DNA from: Rhodococcus sp. 14-1411-2a
GTDB lineage: Bacteria > Actinomycetota > Actinomycetes > Mycobacteriales > Mycobacteriaceae
Direction: 5' to 3'
Assembly (NCBI RefSeq): GCF_002259485.1
Contig: NZ_NPGA01000015.1
Span: 496,001-560,000, forward strand
DNA length: 64,000 bases
The notes below the pieces were generated by a model. It searched no databases and was not told the origin of the DNA. It worked only from the letters and a program-made list of their open reading frames with translations. Positions 25,639 through 35,017 of the stretch are shown here, in pieces. Both the position numbers and the translations under genes were made by a program. How positions within the stretch are numbered: the first letter of the stretch is position 1; each line of letters opens with the position of its first letter.

Positions 25639-26646
25639 TCACCCGCGACAGTCGGACACGGCCTGCCGAACCAACTCGGCAGCCTCGTCGGAGTTCGATG
25701 CGTAGTGGACATTGTCGAAGCGGTGCAGGTAGGCGTCGTAGATGCCGGAGACCTTCTTGTTCGCGTTGTCCATCGCCACGACACGCTTGCCCATCATTGC
25801 GGCCAGTACGGCAGCGTGCAGTCGATCGGTGAGGACAACGGGCGCAAGGTTCAGAATGCGTTGCGCCACACGAAGGTTGAGCTTGGCTGTTTGCTCGTAC
25901 GAGCGTAGAAGAGCGGGGTAGAGCAGCCGATTCGTTCTGGGAAAACGTTGCGCAATGAGAGTCGGCAGCATCACCGCCGTCGAGATCGCCAGATCCGTTC
26001 CGCGTAGGCCCCAGTCGTAGTGCACGGACGAGGCGTCGATGTTCACCGCCGCGTGGCCGAGGCTTTCCGTATCGGCACGCAGGAGTTTCACGACGTCCAC
26101 TGCAGTGCCTTCGGCGCTTCGAGCGATGTCGGCACCGAACGCCATGTCCGGACAGTATTCGACGCGGTTGTTCGGGAAATGGGCGAGCGCCAACTCGTAC
26201 GAACGCTTTTCACGCAGCATGAGGGTCAGATCCGGGTGCTGTGCGTACAGGGCTGCGGTCCGCGTAAGGGCGTCGGTGTCGGCAAAGTCGATGCTCTGGG
26301 GGAGGCAGACGATCTTGTTGCGAGGAAACCGCGCAACGATCGCTTCACGGAATTTCTGGTCGATCGGCCACCGGTCACCGAAATTTCCCCCGCCTTGCAG
26401 AAACAGGGTCCCGTCACCGATTCGTTCCTCGAGAAGAGCATCGTTGTGAGTGAACGGATCCGACACGTAGTCGACGTGCACGTTCAACCGCTTCAAATAC
26501 TCGACCTCGCCGGCGTAGATGAGTGAGTCGCCGACGTTGTAATGATTCGGAAAGTCCAGGTGAGCCACTCGATCTCCCGGTGCTGCGTGAGGCCGCAGGA
26601 CAGCGAGAGTCTCCTCGCGTATCGCGTCGATGGTCTCGCGGGTCAT
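25639..26646 (-). CDS. Polysaccharide pyruvyl transferase family protein
   Basis: Pyruvyl transferases add ketal-linked pyruvate from phosphoenolpyruvate to sugar residues of surface glycans. The 335-residue protein has the family blocks HLDFPNHYNVGDSLIYAGEV (about 30-48), DGTLFLQGGGNFGDRWP, IVCLPQSIDFADTDAL, LMLREKRSYELA, CPDMAFGAD and the C-terminal VVLTDRLHAAVLAAMMGKRVVAMDNANKKVSGIYDAY. The start ATG 26646 overlaps the stop of the upstream GT2 gene as ATGA. The closest named enzymes are ExoV/WcaK-like, but the acceptor sugar here is unknown. Confidence 0.87.
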   Translation of the reverse strand: MTRETIDAIREETLAVLRPHAAPGDRVAHLDFPNHYNVGDSLIYAGEVEYLKRLNVHVDYVSDPFTHNDALLEERIGDGTLFLQGGGNFGDRWPIDQKFREAIVARFPRNKIVCLPQSIDFADTDALTRTAALYAQHPDLTLMLREKRSYELALAHFPNNRVEYCPDMAFGADIARSAEGTAVDVVKLLRADTESLGHAAVNIDASSVHYDWGLRGTDLAISTAVMLPTLIAQRFPRTNRLLYPALLRSYEQTAKLNLRVAQRILNLAPVVLTDRLHAAVLAAMMGKRVVAMDNANKKVSGIYDAYLHRFDNVHYASNSDEAAELVRQAVSDCRG

Positions 26647-27545
26647 CGGACGCTCGGTCGCTGTCGTCGGCCGAGCGTCGTGACTCGAATCCGCAGTGCG
26701 CCGTAGTGAATCCCGATGTAGTGGGCCCACAGACCGACGGGCATCGGTCTCAGCATCTTCGGTAGCCACGGATTGCGAACTGTCGCAAGATAAAGAATCG
26801 ACACTGCATGTACGGGAATCCGGACGAACGACGACGGGTGCGGGCAGCCCGCCGCACGGTGCTTCGTCGACAGTTGGTAGGACGTGTGCCCGTAGGCGCG
26901 GCCTTGGACGAACGATCTGCGGACAGTGGTTCTGATGCGATAAGCGACCAACGCATCGGCGGCGTGTCCGAGCGTCAATCCCGCTTGCTGAATCCTCCAC
27001 GAGTAATCGACGTCCTCGGCACCGCCGATGAGGTCCTCGTCGAAGTCTCCGACCTTCTCGAAAACTTCACGCCACATTGCGAAGTTGCTGCCCGGCGCGT
27101 ACGGCAGATAGGCAGTGGAAAACAGAGCGCCGGGTGGCGGTACATTTCGCCACTCCGCCACGTCCGCCGAATTGAGGGATTCGATTTCGAGTGCGCCGCC
27201 CACGGCGTCGAAGCTGTCGAGTGCACGCACCATCGCAGTCAGCCACGTCGGATGAGCGACGTCGTCATGGTCGACGACGGCAACGACGTCACCGCGTGCG
27301 GCTTTCACTCCGACGTTTCTGGCGTACGAAACTCCACGCTTGGCGGAGGCGTCGACCCTACGCATCGACAGAGGCAGAGACAGTTCTTCGAGGTGTGCGC
27401 GCAGGCCATCGGTCGAGCCGTTGTCGCTGATTATGAGCTCGACATCGCCCGTGTAGTCCTGTGCGGCGATGGCCTCGAGCTGCTCGTCCAGATCGGGCAA
27501 ACCGTTGTACACGGGGAGGACGATGGAAACCAGACTGATCGGCAC
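26643..27545 (-). CDS. Glycosyltransferase family 2 protein
   Basis: This 300-residue GT-A fold inverting glycosyltransferase has VSIVLPVYNGLPDLDEQLEAI at the N-terminus and the nucleotide-sugar site ELIISDNGSTDG. The DXD-type metal motif is VVAVVDHDDVAHPTWL, and the acceptor-side motif is FDEDLIGGAEDVDYSWRIQQAG. The C-terminal part (HAVSILYLATV) may touch the membrane. The start is GTG 27545. It is coupled by ATGA to the pyruvyl transferase, so both probably build one pyruvylated surface glycan. The sugar specificity is not visible. Confidence 0.87.
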   Translation of the reverse strand: MPISLVSIVLPVYNGLPDLDEQLEAIAAQDYTGDVELIISDNGSTDGLRAHLEELSLPLSMRRVDASAKRGVSYARNVGVKAARGDVVAVVDHDDVAHPTWLTAMVRALDSFDAVGGALEIESLNSADVAEWRNVPPPGALFSTAYLPYAPGSNFAMWREVFEKVGDFDEDLIGGAEDVDYSWRIQQAGLTLGHAADALVAYRIRTTVRRSFVQGRAYGHTSYQLSTKHRAAGCPHPSSFVRIPVHAVSILYLATVRNPWLPKMLRPMPVGLWAHYIGIHYGALRIRVTTLGRRQRPSVR

Positions 27546-27611
27546 GGTCTGACCCTACCGCGAATTCGAGCGCTGATCGTTCGCGTGCACCGCTGACCAG
27601 GCGCAGGTCGG

Positions 27612-28784
27612 CTACTTCTTCCCACGAAGTTTCTTCTCCAGCGGTGTCGGGAAGGAGGGGACCGTCGGGGTGCCGTCGAGCAGGGTGGTGAGTCGTTCGG
27701 CCTCGGCTGCAACTGCTTTCGACACCGTCGATCCGACGTCCTCGAGCAATTCGGTGACCACTTCTCCGGAACCGGTCACCGCCCAGCCGCCGACGATGCG
27801 GCCTCCGGACCAGATGGTCGGGCCGATGTTGCCGAAGGTGTCGAACAGCGGGGCCTTGTGTTCGCCGAGATACCAGGTGCGGTGCTTCCATCCCATCGGC
27901 GTCGGATCGAGTGCAGGTAGCAGCATGACGTTCGTGCCGGAGGGCTTGTCGAAGGTAGTGCTGGACAACATGATTCCGTCGCCCTCGGTCAGTTCGACCG
28001 CCACGGTGTCGAGACCCGAGACCGCACCGCGAGTCTGCGTCTTGTTCCAGCCCGTCCACCACTGCAGGTCGTCGAGCGTCGCCGGTCCGAACACCTTGAG
28101 CCATCGTCGAGCCAGGTCCGTCCTCGCCTCGGTCTCGTCGAGATCGGGAATCCCGTCCGGCCACCAGTGATCGATCGGTGCCCATGCGTGCCGTCGGGAA
28201 GTCCACGCGCCCCGTGGCTCGACGCGCACCAATCTTCCGTCGGCGGCCATCATCACCAGCACCTCGGAGGTGACGTACCTCTTGACGTCGTACACCTTGT
28301 CGGTGGTCGGCAACAGCGCGGTCTTGAGCCCGGGCACGGCGGCCGAGAGCTCGGCTCCGGTCGCGGTCCCCATCGATCGTAACGCCGATTCGGTCTCGGC
28401 TTCGGTTGCGGCGAGCCATGATTCGACGTCGTCGATCACCGGTTCGGTGGGCAAAGTGGAGACCTGCTTGATCAGCCGCGCTCGCATGGTGCGCGCAACC
28501 CCGAGGCTCGCCGCAGCGTGAATCATCGGAACGTCGTCGTGAGCGACGACGAACATCGTGCGCCGCATCGCCATCAACCGCACCAGACTCCGGCGCTCGT
28601 ACATGGCATCACGAACATCCGAGAGTCCCAGTGTTCGAGCGCGGGCAAGTACCGACAGATACACCGTCGCCGGATCGGTCGCATGCAACGCGAGGAGTGA
28701 CGACACCACAGCTTCGGTGGTCGAGGCACGGGCGAAGTGCTGCGCGACGAGCCGGTGTCGGCGCTGAGCGTCGGTGATCTTCAC
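27612..28784 (-). CDS. Winged helix DNA-binding domain protein (HTH_42/DUF1006)
   Basis: This 390-residue member of the HTH_42 family has the typical start ITDAQRRHRLVAQHF, then LLALHATDPATVYLSVLARA, the block RTMFVVAHDDVPMIHAAAS, and the C-terminal LLPALDPTPMGWKHRTWYLGEHKAPLFDTFGNIGPTIW. Some relatives (E. coli YcaQ, Streptomyces AlkZ) are DNA glycosylases that unhook interstrand crosslinks. The actinobacterial majority, like this one, is uncharacterised. The start is GTG 28784, four bases after the stop of the metallophosphoesterase, so the two are co-transcribed. Confidence 0.82.
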   Translation of the reverse strand: MKITDAQRRHRLVAQHFARASTTEAVVSSLLALHATDPATVYLSVLARARTLGLSDVRDAMYERRSLVRLMAMRRTMFVVAHDDVPMIHAAASLGVARTMRARLIKQVSTLPTEPVIDDVESWLAATEAETESALRSMGTATGAELSAAVPGLKTALLPTTDKVYDVKRYVTSEVLVMMAADGRLVRVEPRGAWTSRRHAWAPIDHWWPDGIPDLDETEARTDLARRWLKVFGPATLDDLQWWTGWNKTQTRGAVSGLDTVAVELTEGDGIMLSSTTFDKPSGTNVMLLPALDPTPMGWKHRTWYLGEHKAPLFDTFGNIGPTIWSGGRIVGGWAVTGSGEVVTELLEDVGSTVSKAVAAEAERLTTLLDGTPTVPSFPTPLEKKLRGKK

Positions 28785-28788
28785 GCGA

Positions 28789-29556
28789 TCAGTGTGACTG
28801 CTCTTGTGGCGCAGGGCCGATGAATCCGGTGAGAAGAGCGTCGGCGATGTCGTTCATCCCGTGTGCGCGGGCGTCGTCTGCCGCACCGACGTGGTCGTAC
28901 TCGACCAGCTCGAACGAGACTGTCCAGCTGCCACGGTCGTGGTCGTCGAGTACCGCGTAGCGCGCATGCGGAGACCCGGACTCCATGACTTGCGGGTAGG
29001 GGAGATCGTCGTCGTACGCGGGGGTGCCGACGCTTCCGGGATTGACCACGAGTGTGCCGCTGGGGAGAGTCCACTGTCGCTGCAGGTGGGTGTGTCCGCA
29101 GGCGATGACAGCTTTGTCGGTGAAACCTGCTGCCCGGTCGAGAATTTCGGCATCGGTTGCCTCGCGAGAGCCGTCGGGGTCGACCGAGTGCAGAAAGTAC
29201 TGCTGATCATCGGTGGGCGTTCCGTGCACTGCGAGGATTCCGTGATCGAGGTCGAGTGAGAACGGCAGCGAGCCCAGCCACTGTCGATGCTCGTCGTCGA
29301 GTCGATCATGGGCGTGCCGATCCCAACTACCCATCGAATCGGGATGCTGTTCGAGCAGATAGCGATCGTGATTGCCCGCGATCGTGGGCATGTCCAAGGC
29401 CATGAGTCGATCTGCAGTTCGACGCGGATGCAGGCCGCCGGAGAGCAGATCGCCGAGATTGATCACCGAGTCGACGCGATGACGTTCGATGTCTTCGAGG
29501 ACGGCGTCGAGCGCCGCGATGTTGCCGTGAATATCGGCTATGAGAGCTACTCGCAC
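28789..29556 (-). CDS. Metallophosphoesterase (YfcE/MJ0936-like)
   Basis: This 255-residue calcineurin-like phosphoesterase has the metal motifs ALIADIHGNIAALDAVL, NLGDLLSGG, TIAGNHDRYLLEQ and VIACGHTHLQRQW. These are followed by LVVNPGSVGTPAYDDD, as in YfcE-type phosphodiesterases. The substrate is unknown. Two in-frame GTG codons (29556 and 29562) are possible starts, with no clear ribosome site. The open frame to 29835 extends into non-coding sequence. It lies upstream of and close to the winged-helix gene. Confidence 0.87.
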   Translation of the reverse strand: MRVALIADIHGNIAALDAVLEDIERHRVDSVINLGDLLSGGLHPRRTADRLMALDMPTIAGNHDRYLLEQHPDSMGSWDRHAHDRLDDEHRQWLGSLPFSLDLDHGILAVHGTPTDDQQYFLHSVDPDGSREATDAEILDRAAGFTDKAVIACGHTHLQRQWTLPSGTLVVNPGSVGTPAYDDDLPYPQVMESGSPHARYAVLDDHDRGSWTVSFELVEYDHVGAADDARAHGMNDIADALLTGFIGPAPQEQSH

Positions 29557-29703
29557 GACCACAGAATCGCAGCGTGGGCAGTCGACTGCAACACGGCAGC
29601 CCGTGGCGCGATCGTTGCGACCTAGAACTGCGTGGTGGCGCATTGCTATTCGACCTGCGAGACTGCGCTGACGGGAACCGATGGGGAAGAGGGTGACGGT
29701 CGC

Positions 29704-30033
29704 ATGGTGGCTACGGTGTGTGCCATCACCTTCGCTGTGCTGCTGCACATCGTCGCCGCTCGAATTACCGCTCGTGAGAACTACGGCTCCAGGTTGCCGG
29801 CAGTGAATGGCTCGTATCCGGTCAGACCTGCCCAACGCGCTCGACGTGCTCAGACTGCCGGTTGGATACTGAGCCTTTTCGGTGCGCTACAGCTCGGCAA
29901 TCATTTCTGGCTGACCCAGCCGTGGCTGGCCGTGAGCGTCATGGTCGCGGTTCTCGTGCTGGTCAACGGCCTGCCGAGTCTGCTGGTGACCGTGCTGCAC
30001 AACGGCAATCTGCGATCACAACCACAGGGCTGA
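29704..30033 (+). CDS. Unknown small membrane protein
   Basis: I do not recognise this 109-residue protein. It has an N-terminal hydrophobic segment (MVATVCAITFAVLLHIVAARI). A polar middle with RPAQRARRAQTAG and two further hydrophobic stretches (WILSLFGALQLGNHFWL, WLAVSVMVAVLVLVNGLPSLLVTVL) follow. ATG 29704 is chosen because the hydrophobic segment starts there; the frame is open from 29632. GAAGAGGG lies 12-19 bases upstream, which is not ideal. Its end converges on the GlcD-type gene with a gap of five bases. Confidence 0.55.
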   Translation: MVATVCAITFAVLLHIVAARITARENYGSRLPAVNGSYPVRPAQRARRAQTAGWILSLFGALQLGNHFWLTQPWLAVSVMVAVLVLVNGLPSLLVTVLHNGNLRSQPQG

Positions 30034-30038
30034 AACCG

Positions 30039-31412
30039 TTACGGCGCGAACACCTTGCCGGGGTTCAGGATTCCGTGGGGATCGAGCGCCTTTTTCACCG
30101 CTCGGTGCATGTCCAACACCACCGGATCGAGTTCTTGCACCAGACCGTCCATCTTGAGCAGTCCGACTCCATGCTCGCCGGTGACGGTGCCACCGAGTTC
30201 CAGTGCCGCGTCGATGATTTCGGCAAAGGCGGCCTGAGCGCGTTCCCGGGCCGGAAGGTCGTCGTGTGGCGTGATGAGCAATGGGTGCAGGTTTCCGTCG
30301 CCTGCGTGGGCGATGTTGGCGATCGTCGTTTCGTAGCGTAGGCCGATCTGCTCGATGCGCGAGAGCATCTCGGGCACATGCTTCTTCGGCACGCAGACAT
30401 CCTCGGTCAATACCGGCCCCAGGCGCTCCATCGCCGGATACGCCAACCGTCGGGCAGTGAACAGCGCGTCGGCCTCCTCCTGATCCGTCGAGACCGCGGA
30501 CCACGTGGCCCCGGCCTCCTCGAAGCAGGAGAGCATCTTCTCGGCTTGCTGATCGCCGATCGGTCCGGGATCGTCGATCCGCCCGAGCAGCACCACATTC
30601 GCCTCCACCGACAGCCCCATGTTCTTCCAGGCGTCGACGGCGATAAGGCACTGCTTGTCGATCAGCTCCAACGCGGAGGGCGTCAATCCGGCGGCGGCCA
30701 CCGCGGCGACGGCACGCCCGGCGTCGACGATCGAATCGAAGTAGCCGGCGACGGTCCGCTGCGGATCCTGGAGCGGACGCAGCTTGAGGGTCACCTCGGT
30801 GATGATGCCGAGCGTGCCTTCCGATCCGACCATCAGGCCCGCAAGATCGTATCCGGCAACGCCTTTCGCGGTCTTTCGCCCGAGCCTCACCAATTCTCCG
30901 GTACCGGTGGCCACCTGCATGCCCATGACGTAATCACGGGTGACGCCGTACTTCACGCAGCACAGTCCGCCGGCGTTGGTGGCGACGTTGCCGCCGATGG
31001 TCGACCACGGAGCGCTGGCCGGATCCGGCGGGTACCAGAGACCCTGTTCGGCGACCGCTGCCCGCAAGTGGTCGTTGACCACCCCCGGCTCGACGACGGC
31101 GTAGCGCTCGAGCGGGTCGATCTCCTTGATCGCGTCCATGCCGTCGAGGGCGAGCACGACGCATCCCTCGGTGGCATTCGCACCACCGGACAGTCCGGTG
31201 CCCGCTCCGCGAGTGACAATGGGCGCGCCGTGAGCGAGGCAGGCGCGAACGACGGCCTGCACTTCCTCAGCGGAGCGGGGCCGAACGACCGCGATCGGGA
31301 CCGAATACGGTGCCCACTCTGCCTCGTCGTGCTGGTACGACGCGATGACGTCGGGATCGACAACGATCCGATCCGTGGGGAGCGAGTTCGACAACCGATC
31401 GACGAGCGACAT
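30039..31412 (-). CDS. FAD-linked oxidase, glycolate oxidase GlcD type
   Basis: This 457-residue flavoprotein of the GlcD/D-lactate dehydrogenase family oxidises 2-hydroxy acids. The FAD-binding PCMH domain covers about 30-215: PIAVVRPRSAEEVQAVVRAC, IVTRGAGTGLSGGANATEGCVVL, PWSTIGGNVATNAGGLCCVKYGVTRDYV and GSEGTLGIITEVTLKL. The C-terminal domain carries HAGDGNLHPLL and GGTVTGEHGVGLLK, then the ending DPHGILNPGKVF. Glycolate or D-lactate is a likely substrate but is not provable here; no GlcE/GlcF partners are adjacent. I chose ATG 31412 (MSLVDRLSNSL); 14 more codons are open upstream. Confidence 0.9.
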   Translation of the reverse strand: MSLVDRLSNSLPTDRIVVDPDVIASYQHDEAEWAPYSVPIAVVRPRSAEEVQAVVRACLAHGAPIVTRGAGTGLSGGANATEGCVVLALDGMDAIKEIDPLERYAVVEPGVVNDHLRAAVAEQGLWYPPDPASAPWSTIGGNVATNAGGLCCVKYGVTRDYVMGMQVATGTGELVRLGRKTAKGVAGYDLAGLMVGSEGTLGIITEVTLKLRPLQDPQRTVAGYFDSIVDAGRAVAAVAAAGLTPSALELIDKQCLIAVDAWKNMGLSVEANVVLLGRIDDPGPIGDQQAEKMLSCFEEAGATWSAVSTDQEEADALFTARRLAYPAMERLGPVLTEDVCVPKKHVPEMLSRIEQIGLRYETTIANIAHAGDGNLHPLLITPHDDLPARERAQAAFAEIIDAALELGGTVTGEHGVGLLKMDGLVQELDPVVLDMHRAVKKALDPHGILNPGKVFAP

Positions 31413-31452
31413 GTCTCGACTGTAGCTATGCGATGTCCGATAGCGTCGGGTC

Positions 31453-31992
31453 ATGGCAGTCGACTTTTCGTGGTCTCAGTTTCTGTGGATTGTCTTCGTT
31501 TTCGTCGGCGTGCCGTCGACGTTCTGGGCTCTCGTTCTGTGGGCCGTCTTCGCGAAGCGTCGAGAGATTGCGGGGACCGGCCCCCTTGGGCTGTGGGCCA
31601 CTGGATCGATAGCTGTCGCATCGGGTTTCGCCGCGTGTGCAGGCTGGTTGAGCTGGTCTGCCGATCAACGGGGCGAGTTCCGCGGACCGGGTCTCCCAGC
31701 TCCCAACGCGTTCCCGTCATGGCAGGTGGCCGCGTGCGGTGCGACGGTGGTGTTGCTGTGCCTGCTGGCCGCGCATCTGTCACGATGGCCGAAGACCGGC
31801 GGACACGTTGCTGCGTTGGGCACGACGGCGGGGTTCTCAACGGCGTTCTGCGTCGAAGCGAGTACCGATGTCACCGGGCAGTCGGGTGTGGGTGTCATTC
31901 TGTGCATGCTCGGCTGGGGATTCAGCTTGACCCTGCTGATCCTCATTCGAAACGCGGTCGGTGGGCTGAGACGGCCGACAGTCGGGCCGTGA
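31453..31992 (+). CDS. Unknown membrane protein with four to five segments
   Basis: This 179-residue protein has no family I recognise. Hydrophobic segments are FLWIVFVFVGVPSTFWALVLW, GLWATGSIAVASGFAACAGW, WQVAACGATVVLLCLLAAHL, and VILCMLGWGFSLTLLILI near the C-terminus. It begins at ATG 31453 without a clear ribosome site, 40 bases from the start of the divergent GlcD-type gene. It ends six bases before the end of the convergent SDR gene. Confidence 0.6.
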   Translation: MAVDFSWSQFLWIVFVFVGVPSTFWALVLWAVFAKRREIAGTGPLGLWATGSIAVASGFAACAGWLSWSADQRGEFRGPGLPAPNAFPSWQVAACGATVVLLCLLAAHLSRWPKTGGHVAALGTTAGFSTAFCVEASTDVTGQSGVGVILCMLGWGFSLTLLILIRNAVGGLRRPTVGP

Positions 31993-31998
31993 ACGACG

Positions 31999-32958
31999 TC
32001 AGATCTCGATTCCCGTTGTCTCGACCACGCTGGCCCACAGGGCATCTCGCACGCGAGGTGAATCTCCACGCCATGACGGGTAGTGCGTCGGACGCGGGGC
32101 CCTGTCGTGCCAGAACGTGCCGGTACTGGTCAATGCCTGGTCGGATGCGACGAGCCAGACGATGGTATCGGCCCCGTCGTCGGCACTGCGCAGAATCGGC
32201 TTCATCACCGAACCGAACAGTGGCATCGATCCGGTGACGCCGGGTGTCGCCGCCCAGCCGGGATGCATGCTGTGCACCACCGGATCGTCTTCGAGCGAGA
32301 ACCGCTCGGCCAGTTGCTCGGTCACCACCACCTGCATGCGCTTGGTCCTGGCGTACGCCGTCATACCGGAGTACTTGCCGTTCTCGTACTCGAAATCCGC
32401 GGACTGCAGCGGCACCGGATACATGCCGCCGCTGGAGACGAACACGACCCGCGATCCGGCGTCGAACAGTTCGCGCAGTCCCACCGTCAGTGCGACCGGC
32501 CCGAGAACGTGGGTGGCGAAAGCAGATTCGTGACCTTGTGCGGACAGCTGCCGCCCGTCCGGCATGACCCCGGCGCAGTGCACGAGCGCGTGCACAGCGG
32601 TGAGTTCCGACGCCAATGACGCGATCAAGTCGGCCACGGAATCGAGGTTGCTGATATCGCACTCGCGCACCACGAGCGAGGCGTCGGGCACGTCGTCTCG
32701 GATGGCGGCGGCCGCGGACTCCAGCCGATCGGCAGACCTACCGACCAGATGTACCCGTGCCCCCAACCTGGCCAGTTCCTTCGCCGTGGCTGCGCCCAAG
32801 CCGGACGACGCACCGGTCACCACCATGTCGATGGGGGAGGGGAACGGCGTCGGATCGGCGGCCCAGAACCGGCGACGCACCGTGGCACCGATGCGGGAGT
32901 ATCCGGGAACGACTGCTCTGTCGAGGATCGTGTCCAGCGTGCGGGTCAGCAATGACAT
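31999..32958 (-). CDS. SDR family dehydrogenase (DHRS12-like)
   Basis: This 319-residue short-chain dehydrogenase has an N-terminal extension of about 40 residues (LTRTLDTILDRAVVPGYSRIG, WAADPTPFPSP), common in the DHRS12-like group. TGASSGLGAATAKELARLGA follows, then HCAGVMPDGRQ, the catalytic Ser in FVSSGGMYPVPL and YARTKRMQ, and MHPGWAATPGV. Its substrate is unknown. The ATG 32958 was chosen because the family starts there; the frame stays open to 33003. It is divergent from the GH13 gene, whose start is 65 bases away. Confidence 0.87.
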   Translation of the reverse strand: MSLLTRTLDTILDRAVVPGYSRIGATVRRRFWAADPTPFPSPIDMVVTGASSGLGAATAKELARLGARVHLVGRSADRLESAAAAIRDDVPDASLVVRECDISNLDSVADLIASLASELTAVHALVHCAGVMPDGRQLSAQGHESAFATHVLGPVALTVGLRELFDAGSRVVFVSSGGMYPVPLQSADFEYENGKYSGMTAYARTKRMQVVVTEQLAERFSLEDDPVVHSMHPGWAATPGVTGSMPLFGSVMKPILRSADDGADTIVWLVASDQALTSTGTFWHDRAPRPTHYPSWRGDSPRVRDALWASVVETTGIEI

Positions 32959-33023
32959 GCCGCTTTGATACCCCGCGGTAACCGGATGTATGCGCGCCCG
33001 CACGCTGGGGTCGATGCCAGAAT

Positions 33024-34943
33024 GTGTCCATGGTTCACCCCGCCGTCTCCGACGTCACCCGCGAGATCCTCGCCGAACTTCCCGCCCACCGACGCGAGAC
33101 GTTCGAGTTGCGTCTCGAGCAGTGGTTTCCCGATCTGCACGACGCGGTCACTGCCGTCTACCCCGATCCCGACGCCGTGGCGGCCACCCTCGTGGAGATC
33201 GCTGCGCGCGCCTATGCCGCCCGCCCGGAGGATCTGCACCGGCTCGATCAGCGTCGTTTGCTCGAACCGGACTGGTTTCAGCAGCCGGACCTGTTCGGTT
33301 ACGCCTGTTACGTCGACCGGTACGGCCGAACCCTGCGCGGGGTGGGGGACCGGCTCGACCATCTGACCGATCTGGGTGTCACCTACCTGCACCTGATGCC
33401 GCTGCTGCAACCGCGGCCCGGCGACAACGACGGCGGCTACGCGGTGATGGACTACCGAGCGGTGCGCGAGGATCTCGGTACCAACGAGGACTTACGGGCA
33501 CTCGCGGAGACGTTACGCGGCCGCGGCATCAGTCTCGTGGTCGATCTGGTGCTCAATCACGTTGCTCGCGAACATGAATGGGCCGAGAAGGCGCGCGCAG
33601 GCGATCCGAAGTATCGAGACTACTTTCTGATCTATCCCGATCGCACCACCCCGGACTCGTACGAGCGCACTCTCCCCGAGGTGTTTCCGGACTTCGCGCC
33701 CGGCAGCTTCACCTTCGACGACACCCTCGGCGAGTGGGTGTGGACGACGTTCAACGAATGGCAGTGGGATCTGAACTGGGCCAATCCCGCTGTGCTGCAG
33801 GAGTTCGCGAGTATCGTGCTGCACCTGGCAAACCTCGGGGTGGAAGTGCTGCGCCTCGATGCGATCGCATTCCTGTGGAAGCGGCTGGGAACCAACTGCC
33901 AGAACCAGCCCGAGGTGCACGCGGTCACCCAGGCCTTGCGCGCTACTGCTCGACTCGCTGCTCCGGCCACGTTGTTCAAGGCCGAGGCGATCGTCGGACC
34001 CCGGGATCTGCTGCCGTACCTGGGTCAGGGGCGGCACACCGGCCGAGTCTCGGACATCGCCTACCACAACTCGCTGATGGTTCAGGTGTGGTCGATGTTG
34101 GCAACGGGCAGTACAGCATTGGCGCGACACGCTTTGGCGTCTTTGCCCCCGACGCCGCCGAGTGGCACCTGGGTGACCTACGTTCGCTGCCACGACGACA
34201 TCGGCTGGGCCATCGACGACGGCGACGCGGCGTCTCTCGGGCTCTCGGGCGCAGGGCATCGCCATTTCCTGGCCGACTGGTACTCCGGGGACTTCGACGG
34301 CTCCTGGGCCGAAGGCCTTGTATTCCAGTACAACCCGGACACCGGCGACCGCCGGATCAGTGGAACCGCAGCAGCGCTGACCGGTCTGGGCCCGTCCCGC
34401 CTGGATCCCGACGGCGCGTTCGGGCGAATCTTCTTGGCGCACGCCGTCATTGCTGGATGGGGCGGAATTCCGGTTGTGTGGAGCGGCGACGAGCTCGGCT
34501 CCCCGGGCGATCCGAACTGGGCCGAGGAGCCAGCTCATGCCGAGGACAACCGGTGGGTGCACCGGCCGCGCGTGACCGACGCCGATCGCGCCGGCCGATT
34601 CCAGCAGGGGAGCGACGCGCAACGAGTGTTCGACGGGATCGCGCGGATCGCGAAGGTGCGCGCCGGACTACCGATGTTGCACGCCGAGGCACCGGTGGAC
34701 GTACAGAGTGAGTCCGACGACGGTCTGCTCGTGGTGCGCAGGCGGCATCCGAGCGGCACCCTCGTCGCCCTCTACAACGTCACCGCCGAACACCGGCAGT
34801 TCCCGCACGCGCAGCTGATCGAACTCGGAATTCCGGCCCCGGTCGAGGTCCTCTCGCAGCACGATCTGCAGGTCGACGACGCCGGCTGGGTGTGGTTGCC
34901 GCCGTACGCGGCGTGGTGGATCGTCGACAGCCCGCTGCGTTAG
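33024..34943 (+). CDS. GH13 family enzyme, amylosucrase-like
   Basis: The 639-residue protein is laid out like amylosucrases (GH13_4), which make glucan from sucrose. It has the helical N-domain (about 1-90, [20 protein letters not shown]) and [47 protein letters not shown] and [19 protein letters not shown] follow. The catalytic set is the nucleophile Asp279 ([11 protein letters not shown]), the acid/base Glu321 (FKAEAIVG) and His390-Asp391-Asp392 (VRCHDDIGW). A C-terminal beta domain ends the chain. It is cytoplasmic, with no signal peptide. The start is GTG 33024 or ATG 33030. A trehalose-synthase-like or sucrose-hydrolase role is possible; sucrose specificity is inferred. Confidence 0.85.
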   Translation: MSMVHPAVSDVTREILAELPAHRRETFELRLEQWFPDLHDAVTAVYPDPDAVAATLVEIAARAYAARPEDLHRLDQRRLLEPDWFQQPDLFGYACYVDRYGRTLRGVGDRLDHLTDLGVTYLHLMPLLQPRPGDNDGGYAVMDYRAVREDLGTNEDLRALAETLRGRGISLVVDLVLNHVAREHEWAEKARAGDPKYRDYFLIYPDRTTPDSYERTLPEVFPDFAPGSFTFDDTLGEWVWTTFNEWQWDLNWANPAVLQEFASIVLHLANLGVEVLRLDAIAFLWKRLGTNCQNQPEVHAVTQALRATARLAAPATLFKAEAIVGPRDLLPYLGQGRHTGRVSDIAYHNSLMVQVWSMLATGSTALARHALASLPPTPPSGTWVTYVRCHDDIGWAIDDGDAASLGLSGAGHRHFLADWYSGDFDGSWAEGLVFQYNPDTGDRRISGTAAALTGLGPSRLDPDGAFGRIFLAHAVIAGWGGIPVVWSGDELGSPGDPNWAEEPAHAEDNRWVHRPRVTDADRAGRFQQGSDAQRVFDGIARIAKVRAGLPMLHAEAPVDVQSESDDGLLVVRRRHPSGTLVALYNVTAEHRQFPHAQLIELGIPAPVEVLSQHDLQVDDAGWVWLPPYAAWWIVDSPLR

Positions 34944-35017
34944 GAGAGGCGGAGCCGTGACCGGGCTGTTACCCTCCCCGAGACGGTCGGCTGGATACGA
35001 ACAAGGGGACAATCTTC

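Noticed and set aside
30378..32237. 619-codon open frame on the plus strand
   Set aside because: It runs antisense through the GlcD-type gene and out of frame through the membrane-protein gene, which both have convincing sequences. It shows no motif of its own.
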